Assembly: GCA_010365115.1 (NCBI GenBank)
Contig: JAAFGX010000030.1
Location: forward strand, 1-41,762
DNA: 41,762 nucleotides
DNA from: Paludibacter sp.
GTDB lineage: Bacteria; Bacteroidota; Bacteroidia; Bacteroidales; Paludibacteraceae
Reading direction: 5' to 3'
Position 1 is the stretch's first letter. Each line of letters starts with the position of its first letter. Of the stretch, positions 1-9,911 are shown one piece after another. A model generated the notes under the pieces. The model was not told where the DNA came from, did no database searches, and saw only the letters and a list, made by a program, of their open reading frames with translations. A program made the translations under genes and the position numbers.

Positions 1-84
1 TTCCCCATCCATTCCCATTTGTTCAGCCTGAGAAATGCGTTTTAAAAGAATTTCATCGTATCGCTGTGCTTGTAGAATTGGCAT
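1..84 (-). CDS. Partial reading frame running off the left edge, unknown product
   Basis: A minus-strand frame opens at an ATG at 84-82 and stays open to the window edge for 28 codons; the protein begins MPILQAQRYDEILLKRIS. An in-frame TGA lies four codons upstream of this ATG, so the start is plausible. I do not recognise the family. The charged, helical look is compatible with a small accessory protein, but the piece is too short to say more. It could be chance. Confidence 0.3.
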   Translation of the reverse strand, partial: MPILQAQRYDEILLKRISQAEQMGMDGE

Positions 85-462
85 ATTATGCTCTCAGTTG
101 GGCTTAGCGTGTAGCTGAGTTTTTGTTCTGCGAATAGCTCCCGCCTTCGTCGTAGCAAAAAGGAAGTCTCACGGATAAATCGGTATGTACCACCATACTT
201 CCATATTCAACTATAATATTAAAAGCGGAGCTTTTATTTTATCATGGGCATTTGGGCATAGGCTCCAGCCCAGCTACGGATCAAGATGGGAAAACTTTTA
301 AATTCATTTTGTATGAGGTTTAGAGTAAGCCACATTGTTGTATAATCCTGTATATCAACGTATATTGATTTTTTCAATTTTTGTTTTTTCGTTATTAGTA
401 CACAGGGGAATTGATAATTAACGGATTATTTATTTACATTGCATTCTATTTATTTCAAAGTG
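85..462. other. Non-coding stretch with repeat fragments
   Basis: I see no gene in this roughly 380-base stretch. It contains a short hairpin, AAAAGC-GGA-GCTTTT at 221-235 followed by a short T-rich run, which could be a weak terminator. It also contains one copy (315-354) of an imperfect repeat found again at 1114-1155. The text looks like degraded accessory or mobile-element DNA, but no transposase remnant can be named. Confidence 0.3.
315..354 (+). repeat. Imperfect direct repeat, copy 1
   Basis: This segment starts gaggtttagagt and ends near tgtataatcctgta. It matches 1114-1155 over about 37 bases with a handful of differences. The two copies bracket the left-edge accessory segment, so they may be the ends of a degraded insertion, but no transposase is visible between them. 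Confidence 0.4.
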
Positions 463-753
463 TCAGGCAAATAAAATTCCAAACAAGACCAGCAGGGTTA
501 GTATTACCGGTTGATTGAAAACTATCACAATTCGGCTGGAAGGGTTTGTCATCTCACGATGCAGGATGTAGGATTTCTGGAAGGCTTGAGTCCCGAACAA
601 ATGAACATTCGCAAATGCAGGACTTTGTTTTATTTTTTCTTTCGATGCCCCTCCTTTGGTGCGCATAAATATCTTATCGCTTCCATTATGCTTGTAAAGC
701 GTTACTTTCCCGAGACTACCTGTGATAATGTCTAATTGCTTTAATAGTGCCAT
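463..753 (-). pseudogene. Truncated small conserved Bacteroidota protein
   Basis: This is a 96-residue frame on the minus strand. Its first about 50 residues (MALLKQLDIITGSLG, then an SDKIFMRTKGGASKEKI segment and a 'PAFANVHLFG' stretch) look like the N-terminus of a small Bacteroidota family I recall as short proteins with a G-x-L-G turn, an R/K-TKGG-type motif and a '...FA...R..E.FG' segment. After about residue 55 the expected continuation is lost and a hydrophobic tail unlike the family follows (ILTLLVLFGILFA at the end). That suggests a frameshift or deletion. The assignment is from memory of the pattern. Function is unknown; the family is usually in accessory DNA. Confidence 0.4.
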
Positions 754-1179
754 GTTAATTGTTTAGCGTTTTTGTTCCCAACTTGAATCGTAGCTGATTC
801 GTAGCTGAACTATAGACCAAAAGTAAATAAATTATATTTAATTTGTAAATAAAAGGTATTTAATCCACATCTTTAATATTGCGGGATAAATATAGGTTAT
901 ATGCGCGATTCATACGGGTTATATACAGATTTATATAACCTACAGCATACAATCAGCTGTGGTACAGCATGGGTACAGATTGAGAAATAATGCTATTTCG
1001 CAAATACGAAGTTGTTTTCTGCTGTGTTTCAACCCGCATTGCAGTTTTTATTCCAAAAAGTCAAAAATGACAGATTAAAATAGGTCGTTAAAACTTATAA
1101 CTTCACTCAATTTGAGGTTTTGAGTATAGCATCATTGGTGTATAATCCTTCAAAATAGGTTTTAGAAGTAGTTAGTTTC
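754..1179. other. Intergenic stretch with short inverted and direct repeats
   Basis: No gene is seen in these roughly 425 bases. An exact 10-base inverted repeat, TAGGTTATAT at 893-902 and ATATAACCTA at 933-942, has a further GGTTATATA between the arms. A short direct repeat TCGTAGCTGA/TTCGTAGCTGA lies near 787-805. The second copy of the 315-354 repeat is at 1114-1155, just downstream of the HTCS stop codon. Some of this may act as the 3' end of the HTCS transcript. Confidence 0.3.
1114..1155 (+). repeat. Imperfect direct repeat, copy 2
   Basis: This is the second copy of the repeat at 315-354, beginning gaggttttgagt and containing ggtgtataatcct. It ends about 25 bases before the stop codon of the minus-strand HTCS gene. 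Confidence 0.4.
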
Positions 1180-4100
1180 TTAGATGTGTTTCTTTCTGTA
1201 AGTGGAAGGTGAATCTCCAAAAAAGTCTTTGAAACTTTTTCCAAAGTAATTAAGAGAACTAAATCCAAGATTGAAAGTAATATCACTGATATTTAATTCA
1301 GAATTCTCTCTTAACATTCTGGCCGCCAGTTTAAGTTTTACGTTCACTATAAAATAATGCGGGGTTTGTCCTGTAATACCTTTCATTTTAAGAAAAAGCT
1401 TTGTTCTGCTTATTGCAAGTTCAGAGCATAAAACATTAACATCAACTCTTCCTGTTAATACATTATTTTCAACAACTTTTATGGCTTTTTCAATAAATTC
1501 CTGATCTAAACTATTTGTTGCTATGTTTACTGAAGAGATATTCTCCGTTTTGTTGAACTTTTCCTGCAATAATCTTCTGTTGCTCAGTATTGTGCAGCAC
1601 TCAACAATAAGTAATTTTACATTAAAAGGTTTCGTAATGTAGGCATCTGCTCCAAAATTCAGACCTGTTATTTTGTGATCGATGTCATTTAATGCTGTAA
1701 GAAGAATAACAGGGATATGGCATGTTTCAAAATCAGATTTTATTAATGAGCATAATGTGTTACCCGATATTCCCGGCATCATTATATCAGAAAGTATAAG
1801 GTCTGGTGCATTTTGACGGGCTAATATAATTCCGTCGTCTCCATTTGAAGCTTCAATGACGTTGTAAATAGGTTCGAAAATTCTTATCAATAATTGCCGT
1901 ATACTATCTTCGTCTTCAATAATCAAAATTGTAGGCGTTTGTTGCAAAATAGATTTCTGTTGCTCAGTAAATTCATAAATTTCATCAGTAAAATCAATAA
2001 TAACAGGTTCTGATATGTTTTGAATCTCAGTTTTAATTATTTCAATTTTTGGATTTCCGATAAAGTGCGAATTCCCTGCAGGTAAAGTTACCGTAAATAC
2101 ACTACCCTTATTCATTTCACTCTCCACAGTAATTGTTCCCTTGTGGGCTTTGACAATATTATCTACTAACGACAGACCGATACCGGTTCCGGTAAGAGTA
2201 ATATCATTATTAACTTCATTATCAATTTGAAAAAAACGTTCGAAGATTTTATCCTTCATATCATTAGGTATTCCAATGCCGTTATCCTTTACGAAAATCT
2301 CCACATATTCAGTTTTATCAATAAGTCCCAATATAATCTCTCCGTTATCTGAGGTATATTTAAATGCATTTGAAAGAATATTATTCAATACTTTCTGGAG
2401 TTGTGTTTCATCAAAAAATATCATCGGCTTGGATTCGGAGGGAAGTTGTAATTTAAAATTTAAATTCTTTCTGATGGCATAACTCTTAAAAGTTTCAAAC
2501 TCTTCTGTTAAAAATATACACACATTTTGCATTCTGACTTTTAATCTGGTTGCGTTCTGATTTGCTTTCAAGAAGTCAAGCAATTCATTGATCAGTTTAC
2601 TCATATTTGCTGCACCAGAATGTATTTCATTCAAATTATTTTTCAATAGGGGGGGTACTCCTGAGTTAATCAATAGTTCCAGATGACCAGTTATTAATGT
2701 TAATGGAGTACGGAGTTCATGTGAAATATTAGCAAAGAATCTCATTTTAGATTCATTACTCTTTTCAATCTGAAGTTTTTCATGGTGTTCAATTTCAAGT
2801 GAAGTTCGAAGTAAAAGTCTTGATTTGTAAAAATAAATAATCCACCATACCAAAAGAACAGAAATAATAAAATAAAGAAGATAGGAATACCAAGTGGCCC
2901 ACAGTGGAGGGGTAACAACTAGTATAACCGATATCTCGTTTCCCGAATTTCGTTCACTAGCAAATACTGTTCTTACTTTCAATGGGTATTTTCCATAAGG
3001 CAGGTTCATGAATTTAATAGGTGATTCGGGAATGAATGTAATCCATTTGTCATTATATCCTTCAAGTTTGTATTGTAACTGTGACTGCTCAGAATTTATA
3101 AAATTATTAGTTCCTACTTCAACAGTCATGTTGTTTTGATTGTGATTAAGCCTGATTTCGGAAGTATAACGAATTGATTCTTCGATTATTTCTGCATTAG
3201 TAGATGCAGTTACAGGTTTGTCATTTACATATAGCTTCGAAAAATAAATACTAACGGGTAAGCTTTCAGAAAAAAGTCTTTTTTCATTGAATGACGAAAA
3301 CCCATTAACTCCACCCATGAAAATATCTCCATTTTCACCCATGAAAATATCTCCGGGCATCATTGAATGCAGAGGAAATCCGTTATAACTATTGAAATTA
3401 TGACATTCGTTTGTTTCGCAGTCTAATACAGAAAAACCAGCTATTCCACCTACGATAACTTTTCCGTTTGATAATTCGCTCACAGAACTGAGATAGTCAC
3501 TTTGAAGTGAAGAATTGAAACTGTTGAAGTGTCTGAATTTTTGAGTCTTTTCATTTAAAACAAGTAAACCATAACCTGCAGTGGTGATTAGTATTTCGTT
3601 TTTTTTGTTTTGATACAAGTCTGTTAAAATGTATTTTTCAGTTTTAAGAATTGTTGTAAGTTCATCTTTGTAACTTTTTATTTTATTTGCTTTTTTATCA
3701 TATTTACATAGGTTGTTACCTGCAATCCACAATTTGTTTGTTTTGTCAATTAACATGGCATTCACATAATACATATAATTATCAAAACTATACAGTCGGT
3801 TTATTTCATTTGTTTTAATATCGAAATAATATATGCCATCTAAAGTTCCTAAATAAATTATGTCGTTGTAAAAAATAATTGATTGTACAGTTTCTGAAAG
3901 CTTAGTTTGGTTGCTGGGATCAACACTGTAATTTATAAACTTATGGGTTGTCAAATCCATACAACTAAATCCACCTAAATGAGTACCTATCCATAATAAA
4001 TCTTGATTCTTTTCATAGAACAACGTTTTTACATTGTTGGACAGAATCGTATTGCTTTCTTTTGTAAAGTATTCTGTCTTTTTTGTTTCATTTGCGTACG

Positions 4101-5223
4101 AAATCAGTCCCTTTCCTTCTGTTCCGAGCCATAGTTTTCCAGATTTATCTTGAACGATTTTGCTGATGATTGAATATCCATTGCCTGCATTGAAATCTAA
4201 ATCGTTATATGTAAAAGTCTTTATGGGATTGTAGTAATCCAGACCACCGTAATATGTACCGAACCACATGGTACCTTGATTGTCTTTCATAATAATCCAA
4301 ACCGATAGATTACTTAACCCAGTCTGGTTTCTATCATATAATCCAACAAAAGTAATTTCTTTGGTCTTTGTATCAATAAGGTTTAAACCAAGCGAAGTGC
4401 CCACCCAGATATTTCCAAAGTCATCCTCACCAACTGCTCTTACGTAATTGCTTTGTATGGATGGAGAATTTAAATTTGCAGTTTGTTGATATCTTTTTAT
4501 GTTCCCGTTCTGCTCTATACAAATCAAACCGTCATTAAAGGTGCCTAACCAAATGTTTTTTTTGCTGTCTTCGAAAATGGTGATTATTTCGGTGTCAATA
4601 ATGTATTTTTTCATTGTTCCGGATGGTAGCTGATAATGATATAGACCATGAACTTTAGTCCCTACATAAAGACTTCCATCTGAAGTTTGTCGTATTGAGG
4701 AAATGGACGCTTTTTTATCTGGCAGCGTGAATTGAAATGTGAGTTGATTGTTATAATAGCTGAATACACTGTCTTTTAAACCAATCCAGAGTGAATTTAT
4801 GCCATAATTAAATGTTATGGAAGGCATAGTCAAAACACTGTACTGATTAAAAATGATGTTGTATTTTTCAGTGCGTAAGTTGTATTCAATAATCTGATAG
4901 TCGGAATTTACATAAATATGCCCGTTACGATCACCACAAACAGTGGGTACATAACTTGAGGAAATCCAATTTTTAACATCATAAAAGTTTAATGATTCAA
5001 CTTTATAACCATTGTATCTTTTTAATCCATCTTTTGCCCCAATCCACATAGTCCCGTTTTCGTCCTGATACAGTCCGTTAATAGTAATTTGAGAAAGCCC
5101 ATCTTTAATTCCCAAATGCGAGAACTCAAACTTATCGGCACCGAACATATATTCAGCCGTAATAAGGCTGAATATCAAAAAAAATATCAATTTTAAGTAA
5201 ACTGTTTTCGAGTGTTTTTTCAT
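1180..5223 (-). CDS. Hybrid two-component system sensor/regulator (HTCS) of the PUL
   Basis: HTCS proteins sense oligosaccharides in the periplasm and switch on the PUL. From Met at 5223 the protein has 1347 residues: signal peptide/TM (MKKHSKTVYLKLIFFLIF), a long region of Reg_prop beta-propeller repeats (many 'LWIGT'/'MWIGA' signatures), a Y_Y_Y-type domain, a TM segment (ISVLLVWWIIYFY), HisKA with phospho-acceptor His835 in FANISHELRTP, HATPase with DNGIGIP and GTGIGLSL boxes, a receiver domain with phospho-acceptor Asp1146 in LILSDIMMPG, and a C-terminal AraC HTH ending SPSTYRKKHI. The frame stays open upstream to an ATG at 5295, but that start would put 24 extra residues before an otherwise normal signal peptide. 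It is divergent from GH88 at 5525, so it probably controls the run that follows. Confidence 0.95.
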   Translation of the reverse strand: MKKHSKTVYLKLIFFLIFSLITAEYMFGADKFEFSHLGIKDGLSQITINGLYQDENGTMWIGAKDGLKRYNGYKVESLNFYDVKNWISSSYVPTVCGDRNGHIYVNSDYQIIEYNLRTEKYNIIFNQYSVLTMPSITFNYGINSLWIGLKDSVFSYYNNQLTFQFTLPDKKASISSIRQTSDGSLYVGTKVHGLYHYQLPSGTMKKYIIDTEIITIFEDSKKNIWLGTFNDGLICIEQNGNIKRYQQTANLNSPSIQSNYVRAVGEDDFGNIWVGTSLGLNLIDTKTKEITFVGLYDRNQTGLSNLSVWIIMKDNQGTMWFGTYYGGLDYYNPIKTFTYNDLDFNAGNGYSIISKIVQDKSGKLWLGTEGKGLISYANETKKTEYFTKESNTILSNNVKTLFYEKNQDLLWIGTHLGGFSCMDLTTHKFINYSVDPSNQTKLSETVQSIIFYNDIIYLGTLDGIYYFDIKTNEINRLYSFDNYMYYVNAMLIDKTNKLWIAGNNLCKYDKKANKIKSYKDELTTILKTEKYILTDLYQNKKNEILITTAGYGLLVLNEKTQKFRHFNSFNSSLQSDYLSSVSELSNGKVIVGGIAGFSVLDCETNECHNFNSYNGFPLHSMMPGDIFMGENGDIFMGGVNGFSSFNEKRLFSESLPVSIYFSKLYVNDKPVTASTNAEIIEESIRYTSEIRLNHNQNNMTVEVGTNNFINSEQSQLQYKLEGYNDKWITFIPESPIKFMNLPYGKYPLKVRTVFASERNSGNEISVILVVTPPLWATWYSYLLYFIISVLLVWWIIYFYKSRLLLRTSLEIEHHEKLQIEKSNESKMRFFANISHELRTPLTLITGHLELLINSGVPPLLKNNLNEIHSGAANMSKLINELLDFLKANQNATRLKVRMQNVCIFLTEEFETFKSYAIRKNLNFKLQLPSESKPMIFFDETQLQKVLNNILSNAFKYTSDNGEIILGLIDKTEYVEIFVKDNGIGIPNDMKDKIFERFFQIDNEVNNDITLTGTGIGLSLVDNIVKAHKGTITVESEMNKGSVFTVTLPAGNSHFIGNPKIEIIKTEIQNISEPVIIDFTDEIYEFTEQQKSILQQTPTILIIEDEDSIRQLLIRIFEPIYNVIEASNGDDGIILARQNAPDLILSDIMMPGISGNTLCSLIKSDFETCHIPVILLTALNDIDHKITGLNFGADAYITKPFNVKLLIVECCTILSNRRLLQEKFNKTENISSVNIATNSLDQEFIEKAIKVVENNVLTGRVDVNVLCSELAISRTKLFLKMKGITGQTPHYFIVNVKLKLAARMLRENSELNISDITFNLGFSSLNYFGKSFKDFFGDSPSTYRKKHI

Positions 5224-5432
5224 TTGTGGTTCAGAAAAGTTTAAAAAATAAAAATACAACATTTGTAATGATAAAAAACCAACACGATTATTCAAAATTC
5301 AAATATATCAGTTTTTGTTGAATAATCAGTACGAAAATAACCAAAACTATGTTAGTCGAGCATCTCGTTTTGAATTTCTCAAACAATATATTTCCATTTA
5401 AACTATTATTATTGATATTTCAGTACTTTTTT

Positions 5433-5466
5433 ATTGATTCGTTATAATCTTGCAACCCTATTTTTG
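5433..5466 (+). promoter_or_regulatory. Candidate PUL promoter upstream of GH88
   Basis: TATTTTTG at 5459-5466 fits the Bacteroides -7 consensus TAnnTTTG. ATTG at 5433-5436 is a possible -33 element with a 22-base spacer, slightly long. It lies in the HTCS/GH88 divergent region, about 59 bases before the GH88 start. A very similar string (AACCC[TC]TATTTTTGTAA) occurs in front of the corrinoid protein gene at 35338-35345. Candidate by pattern only. Confidence 0.4.
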
Positions 5467-5524
5467 TAATATAAAATTATTCGCAAAAACTAATATCAAT
5501 TGTTTAACAACAATTTAATGTCGT

Positions 5525-6733
5525 ATGAAGAAATTAATAATAATATTCTTATTGGTTGTTTCCCTTATTGCAACAGCTTGTATACATTATTATATGGTCC
5601 CGCCAATTGAAAATGTAATTGAAAAGGCGCTTGCTCGGTCGGTTGCACAATATAAGCTATTATATAAGTCAGTTGAAAAATTAGATGGAACTTTACCACG
5701 TAGCATAGGAAAAGATGGTGTATTAGAAACTAGTGATGCTTCCTTCTGGACAAGTGGTTTTTTTCCGGGTTCATTATGGTATTTATATGAATATTCAAAT
5801 GACCCACAATTAAAAGAGATGGCTGATAAAATTACACAAAGAGTAGAAAGCCAGCAATACAATTGTGATAACCATGATGTGGGATTTATGATAAATTGTT
5901 CTTATGGCAATAAATTTAGGTTAACTAATGATACATCGAGTGTAAAAGTTATTGTGAATGCAGGAAAATCATTAAGTACCCGATTTAGAAAAACTGTAGG
6001 TTCAATACGTTCCTGGAGCCACCCCGAATCACTTAAATGGGAATTTCCGGTTATTATTGATAACATGATGAATCTTGAACTTTTAATAAAAGCCGCAAAC
6101 TTAAGTGGTGATAAGAAATTATATGAGATTGCCGTCTCTCATGCTAACACAACCTTGAAAAATCACTTTCGTAAAGATTTTAGTTCTTATCATGTGGTAA
6201 GTTATGACTCAATAACAGGGTCTGTACAGACGAGATGTACAGCGCAGGGTTATAACGATGAGTCGGCATGGAGTAGAGGGCAGGCCTGGGGTTTATATGG
6301 GTATACCATGATGTATCGCGAAACGAAAGACGTTGTATATTTGGAACAAGCAAAAAATATTGCTAATTTCATTTTGACCAATAAAAATTTGCCTGATGAT
6401 AAAATTCCATACTGGGATTTTGATGACCCAAACATCCCGAATGCATTAAGAGATGCTTCGGCCGCTGCTATTATGGCATCTGCATTCGTTGAATTAAGTA
6501 CCTTTGTAGACTCTAAACTTGCAAAAAAATATATTGAAACTGCTGAAAAACAAATAAGGTCACTTGCTTCAGATCACTATCTTGCCGACTTAGGTACAAA
6601 CAAAGGTTTTATTTTAAAACATAGTGTAGGATATTTGTCGAATGACAGCGAGGTAGATGTTCCTTTAACTTATGCCGACTATTACTTTATAGAAGCAATG
6701 TTACGTTATAAAACGCTTGTAATGAAAGAATAA
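5525..6733 (+). CDS. GH88 unsaturated glucuronyl hydrolase, lipoprotein
   Basis: GH88 enzymes hydrate and release the delta-4,5-unsaturated uronic acid from the non-reducing end of oligosaccharides made by polysaccharide lyases. The 402-residue protein has a lipobox-type signal (Cys19 after LIATA), so it is probably membrane-anchored in the periplasm. An (alpha/alpha)6-barrel family pattern follows. The two catalytic Asp positions known in GH88 (Asp88/Asp149 in Bacillus UGL) correspond to Asp118 in NHDVGF and Asp179 in IIDNMMNLELL. The RGQAWGLYGY motif is at 251-260. It is the first plus-strand gene after the HTCS, 67 bases before SusC. Presence with GH105 shows that the pathway handles lyase products. 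Fine substrate specificity cannot be read. Confidence 0.92.
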   Translation: MKKLIIIFLLVVSLIATACIHYYMVPPIENVIEKALARSVAQYKLLYKSVEKLDGTLPRSIGKDGVLETSDASFWTSGFFPGSLWYLYEYSNDPQLKEMADKITQRVESQQYNCDNHDVGFMINCSYGNKFRLTNDTSSVKVIVNAGKSLSTRFRKTVGSIRSWSHPESLKWEFPVIIDNMMNLELLIKAANLSGDKKLYEIAVSHANTTLKNHFRKDFSSYHVVSYDSITGSVQTRCTAQGYNDESAWSRGQAWGLYGYTMMYRETKDVVYLEQAKNIANFILTNKNLPDDKIPYWDFDDPNIPNALRDASAAAIMASAFVELSTFVDSKLAKKYIETAEKQIRSLASDHYLADLGTNKGFILKHSVGYLSNDSEVDVPLTYADYYFIEAMLRYKTLVMKE

Positions 6734-6800
6734 GTGTTTGTTGTTAGTGAAAAATCCTTGAAATCTTTATATTAATAACTTTAAATAAATAATTAATTCT

Positions 6801-9800
6801 ATGAACAAAACATTTTTTTTAAAAAAGGTATTTAAAATACCATTGTCAATATTTATATTGATATTTGTTCTGATGCCGATTAATAGTCTTCATTCTCAAG
6901 AGAAATTTAAGACAATAAACGGCACGGTGGTTTCTGGTTCAAATGACCCGTTAATCGGGGTAACTGTGAAAATTAAAAATGGAGTAACTGGTACAATTAC
7001 AGACATAAACGGTGCTTTTACCTTAAAAACACCTGAAGATGCAATTCTTGAAGTATCGTATATTGGTTACGAAAAAAAGGAAGTTTCTGTAAAACTTGCA
7101 GCAAAGCAAAAGATTGTATTGTTAGAAGATGTGACATCGCTTAATGAAGTGGTGGTTGTGGGATATGGAACACAGAAAAAGGTCAATTTGACAGGTGCAG
7201 TTTCATCTGTTGATTTGTCTGAAGCAGTGGAGAGCCGTCCTCTCACCAACTTAGCTACAAGTCTTTCCGGATTAAGTTCCGGGTTATATGTTCGTCAGAC
7301 TTCAGGTAGACCCAACGCAAACTCAGCTTCACTGCTTATCCGAGGAAATGGCACACTTAATAATGCATCTCCATTAGTTATTGTTGATGGTGTTGAAAGT
7401 TCCATCAATGATTTAAACCCAATGGATGTGGCTTCCGTGTCGGTTTTAAAAGACGCTTCTTCGTCGGCAATTTATGGATCCAGAGCAGCAAACGGGGTAA
7501 TACTTGTTACCACAAAAAAAGGGATAGAGGGTAAATCATCCATCACATATAATTCAAATATTTCAGTTTCAGAACCTTCCAACACAATTAAGCTTGTAAA
7601 TAATTATGCCGATTATATGGGGTATTATAATAAAGCGATGGAAAATTCACAGTTAAATCAACCTTTTTCTTCATCAAGGATTGATGAATGGAGAGAGCAT
7701 CCGAATGAGCCTTACTTGTATCCAAATACCAACTTTTTTGATGAAGTATTCACGAAAGGAATAATGCAAAATCATAATTTATCGTTCAATGTGGGGCGTA
7801 AAGGATTGTCGGTATTTGGGTCATTCGGTTATCTCAACAACCCCGGTATTGTCGAAAATTCAGCCTACGAAAGATTTACCGCGAGGCTAAATGTGAGTGC
7901 TGAAGTTAAGCCATGGATAACTATGGGGATGAATATGAGCGGACTTCGTTCAGTTGCTGATATTGGATCCAATTTCACCGGTAATTTGTTTGATGCTGCG
8001 GGATCGCCCGGAATTGTTTATCGATCTCCAGACGGAAGATACGGGGCACCGGAAAACCCTCAGGAAAGTCAGCAACTTCAAAGTCCACTATATGTACTTA
8101 ATAGTCGCATAGGTAATATTTACGAGAATAGAATCAATACTCGTTTTTTTGGAACGTTGAAATTGTTCAAAGGTTTTTCTATCGATGGATCTTTTAACTT
8201 CAAATTTTCGGGGAGTCTAGATGAAGAAAAGCCTGTTTATGCAGATCGTTGGAGCTTTCAGACAAACACAATTACTCAAACAAACGCAAGCAATACGTAT
8301 GTGCGTAATCGTAGCAGCAATAATATATATCTTTTGGGAGATGTGGTTGCCCGTTACGAAACAACATTGTTAAATAAACTCCAGTTAAATGCGATTGCTG
8401 GTGCAAGTCAGGAAAAAAGCAATGCGAAATGGTTTGAAGCAAAACGACTTGATCTGATTGCTCCGAATCTATCAGTGATAAGTGCTGCAATTGGAGCTGC
8501 TGATGCTCAGGGATTGGCATCTGATTGGGTAATGCAATCATATTTTAGCAGATTAAACCTATCATGGGATGATAAATATTTGTTTGAAGCTAACATGCGA
8601 CGAGACGGTTCTTCTCGTTTTTCTGAAAATTATCGTTGGGGAATTTTTCCTTCGTTTTCATTAGGTTGGAGGGTGAATGAAGAAGCTTTTCTTAAAAATG
8701 AAAAATGGATGGATATGCTTAAAGTAAGGGCATCATGGGGTGGATTAGGCAATAATGCTGTTGGGAATTATGAGTCTCAGTCGGTATATAACGATGATAA
8801 TTATGTCTTGAATAATCAGGTAGTACAAGGATTGGTACGTCTCCGACTTGCAAATGCCGCTATACAATGGGAAACAACAAATGTAACGAATATCGGGGTC
8901 GATTTTTCTTTATTTAATTCCGAATTGAGTGGAACAATAGATGTATTCGATAAGGATACACGTAATATTCTCATCGCTTTACCAGCACCTTTACTGGTAG
9001 GGAATGCATCGATTCCTACTCAAAATGCAGCACAGGTAAATAATAAAGGTATCGAAGTTAATTTGAAATGGCGAAAGCAAATTGGGGATTTTAGATTTAA
9101 TTTGGGAGGAAATTTCACTTATATAAAAAATGAAGTTACAAAATTCAAAGGTAAAGATAAAGCCATCACCGGAGTTACACTGTTGCAGGAGGGACAACCC
9201 ATTAATGCTTTATATGTATTAGCTGTGGATAAAATTTTACAAACAGATGATGATTTATTACTTGTTGATCAAATGATAGCTGATGCTCCTATTGATTCGG
9301 AAACCAATGTACAGAAAAATCCTTTTGCAGCATATGGTAAACCCCGTAAAGGAGATTTTTTGTACAAGGATATGAATCAGGATGGTATCATAGATGAAAA
9401 CGACCGTTACATTCTGGGTAATGGAAGCACACCTGATATCACTTACGGGTTTAGCCTGGGTGCTGAATGGAAAGGGTTTGATATTTCATGTTTATTTCAG
9501 GGCGTGACAGGCATTCTGTCTTATTGGCAAGATAGCTTTTATACTACAGGACTTGTTTATGGTAGTCAGATGAACAAAGAAATTGCTCAAAACTCATGGG
9601 TGGATGGACGTACTGACGCAACATTTCCACGAATGCTATATTATACAAATAAGTTGAATAACCAGCCAAGTGATTTCTGGGTACAGGATAAATCTTATCT
9701 GCGATTGAAAAACCTCCAGTTAGGATATAACTTCCCGGTTGAACTGACCAAAAAAGTTGATATTGAACAGGTTCGGTTATATGTGAGTATGGAGAATTTA

Positions 9801-9899
9801 CTAACATTTACACAATATAAAGGTATTGATCCGGAAATCAATGGAACAAATTATCCAACATTAAAACAATTCTCTTGTGGAGTTAATATCAAATTTTAA
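6801..9899 (+). CDS. SusC-like TonB-dependent outer-membrane transporter
   Basis: SusC-type proteins import oligosaccharides across the outer membrane with their SusD partner. The 1032-residue protein has a signal peptide (cleavage near residue 33), a CarboxypepD_reg-like N-terminal domain (about 38-110), the typical NEVVVVGYGTQKK segment (115-127), and a plug domain with PLVIVDGV, VSVLKDASSSAIYGSRAANG and VILVTTKKG signatures. A long beta-barrel follows, ending in an aromatic residue (VNIKF). SusD starts 12 bases downstream, so the two are co-transcribed. Length and motifs are normal and no defects are visible. Confidence 0.97.
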   Translation: MNKTFFLKKVFKIPLSIFILIFVLMPINSLHSQEKFKTINGTVVSGSNDPLIGVTVKIKNGVTGTITDINGAFTLKTPEDAILEVSYIGYEKKEVSVKLAAKQKIVLLEDVTSLNEVVVVGYGTQKKVNLTGAVSSVDLSEAVESRPLTNLATSLSGLSSGLYVRQTSGRPNANSASLLIRGNGTLNNASPLVIVDGVESSINDLNPMDVASVSVLKDASSSAIYGSRAANGVILVTTKKGIEGKSSITYNSNISVSEPSNTIKLVNNYADYMGYYNKAMENSQLNQPFSSSRIDEWREHPNEPYLYPNTNFFDEVFTKGIMQNHNLSFNVGRKGLSVFGSFGYLNNPGIVENSAYERFTARLNVSAEVKPWITMGMNMSGLRSVADIGSNFTGNLFDAAGSPGIVYRSPDGRYGAPENPQESQQLQSPLYVLNSRIGNIYENRINTRFFGTLKLFKGFSIDGSFNFKFSGSLDEEKPVYADRWSFQTNTITQTNASNTYVRNRSSNNIYLLGDVVARYETTLLNKLQLNAIAGASQEKSNAKWFEAKRLDLIAPNLSVISAAIGAADAQGLASDWVMQSYFSRLNLSWDDKYLFEANMRRDGSSRFSENYRWGIFPSFSLGWRVNEEAFLKNEKWMDMLKVRASWGGLGNNAVGNYESQSVYNDDNYVLNNQVVQGLVRLRLANAAIQWETTNVTNIGVDFSLFNSELSGTIDVFDKDTRNILIALPAPLLVGNASIPTQNAAQVNNKGIEVNLKWRKQIGDFRFNLGGNFTYIKNEVTKFKGKDKAITGVTLLQEGQPINALYVLAVDKILQTDDDLLLVDQMIADAPIDSETNVQKNPFAAYGKPRKGDFLYKDMNQDGIIDENDRYILGNGSTPDITYGFSLGAEWKGFDISCLFQGVTGILSYWQDSFYTTGLVYGSQMNKEIAQNSWVDGRTDATFPRMLYYTNKLNNQPSDFWVQDKSYLRLKNLQLGYNFPVELTKKVDIEQVRLYVSMENLLTFTQYKGIDPEINGTNYPTLKQFSCGVNIKF

Positions 9900-9911
9900 A
9901 AACGTACGAAT

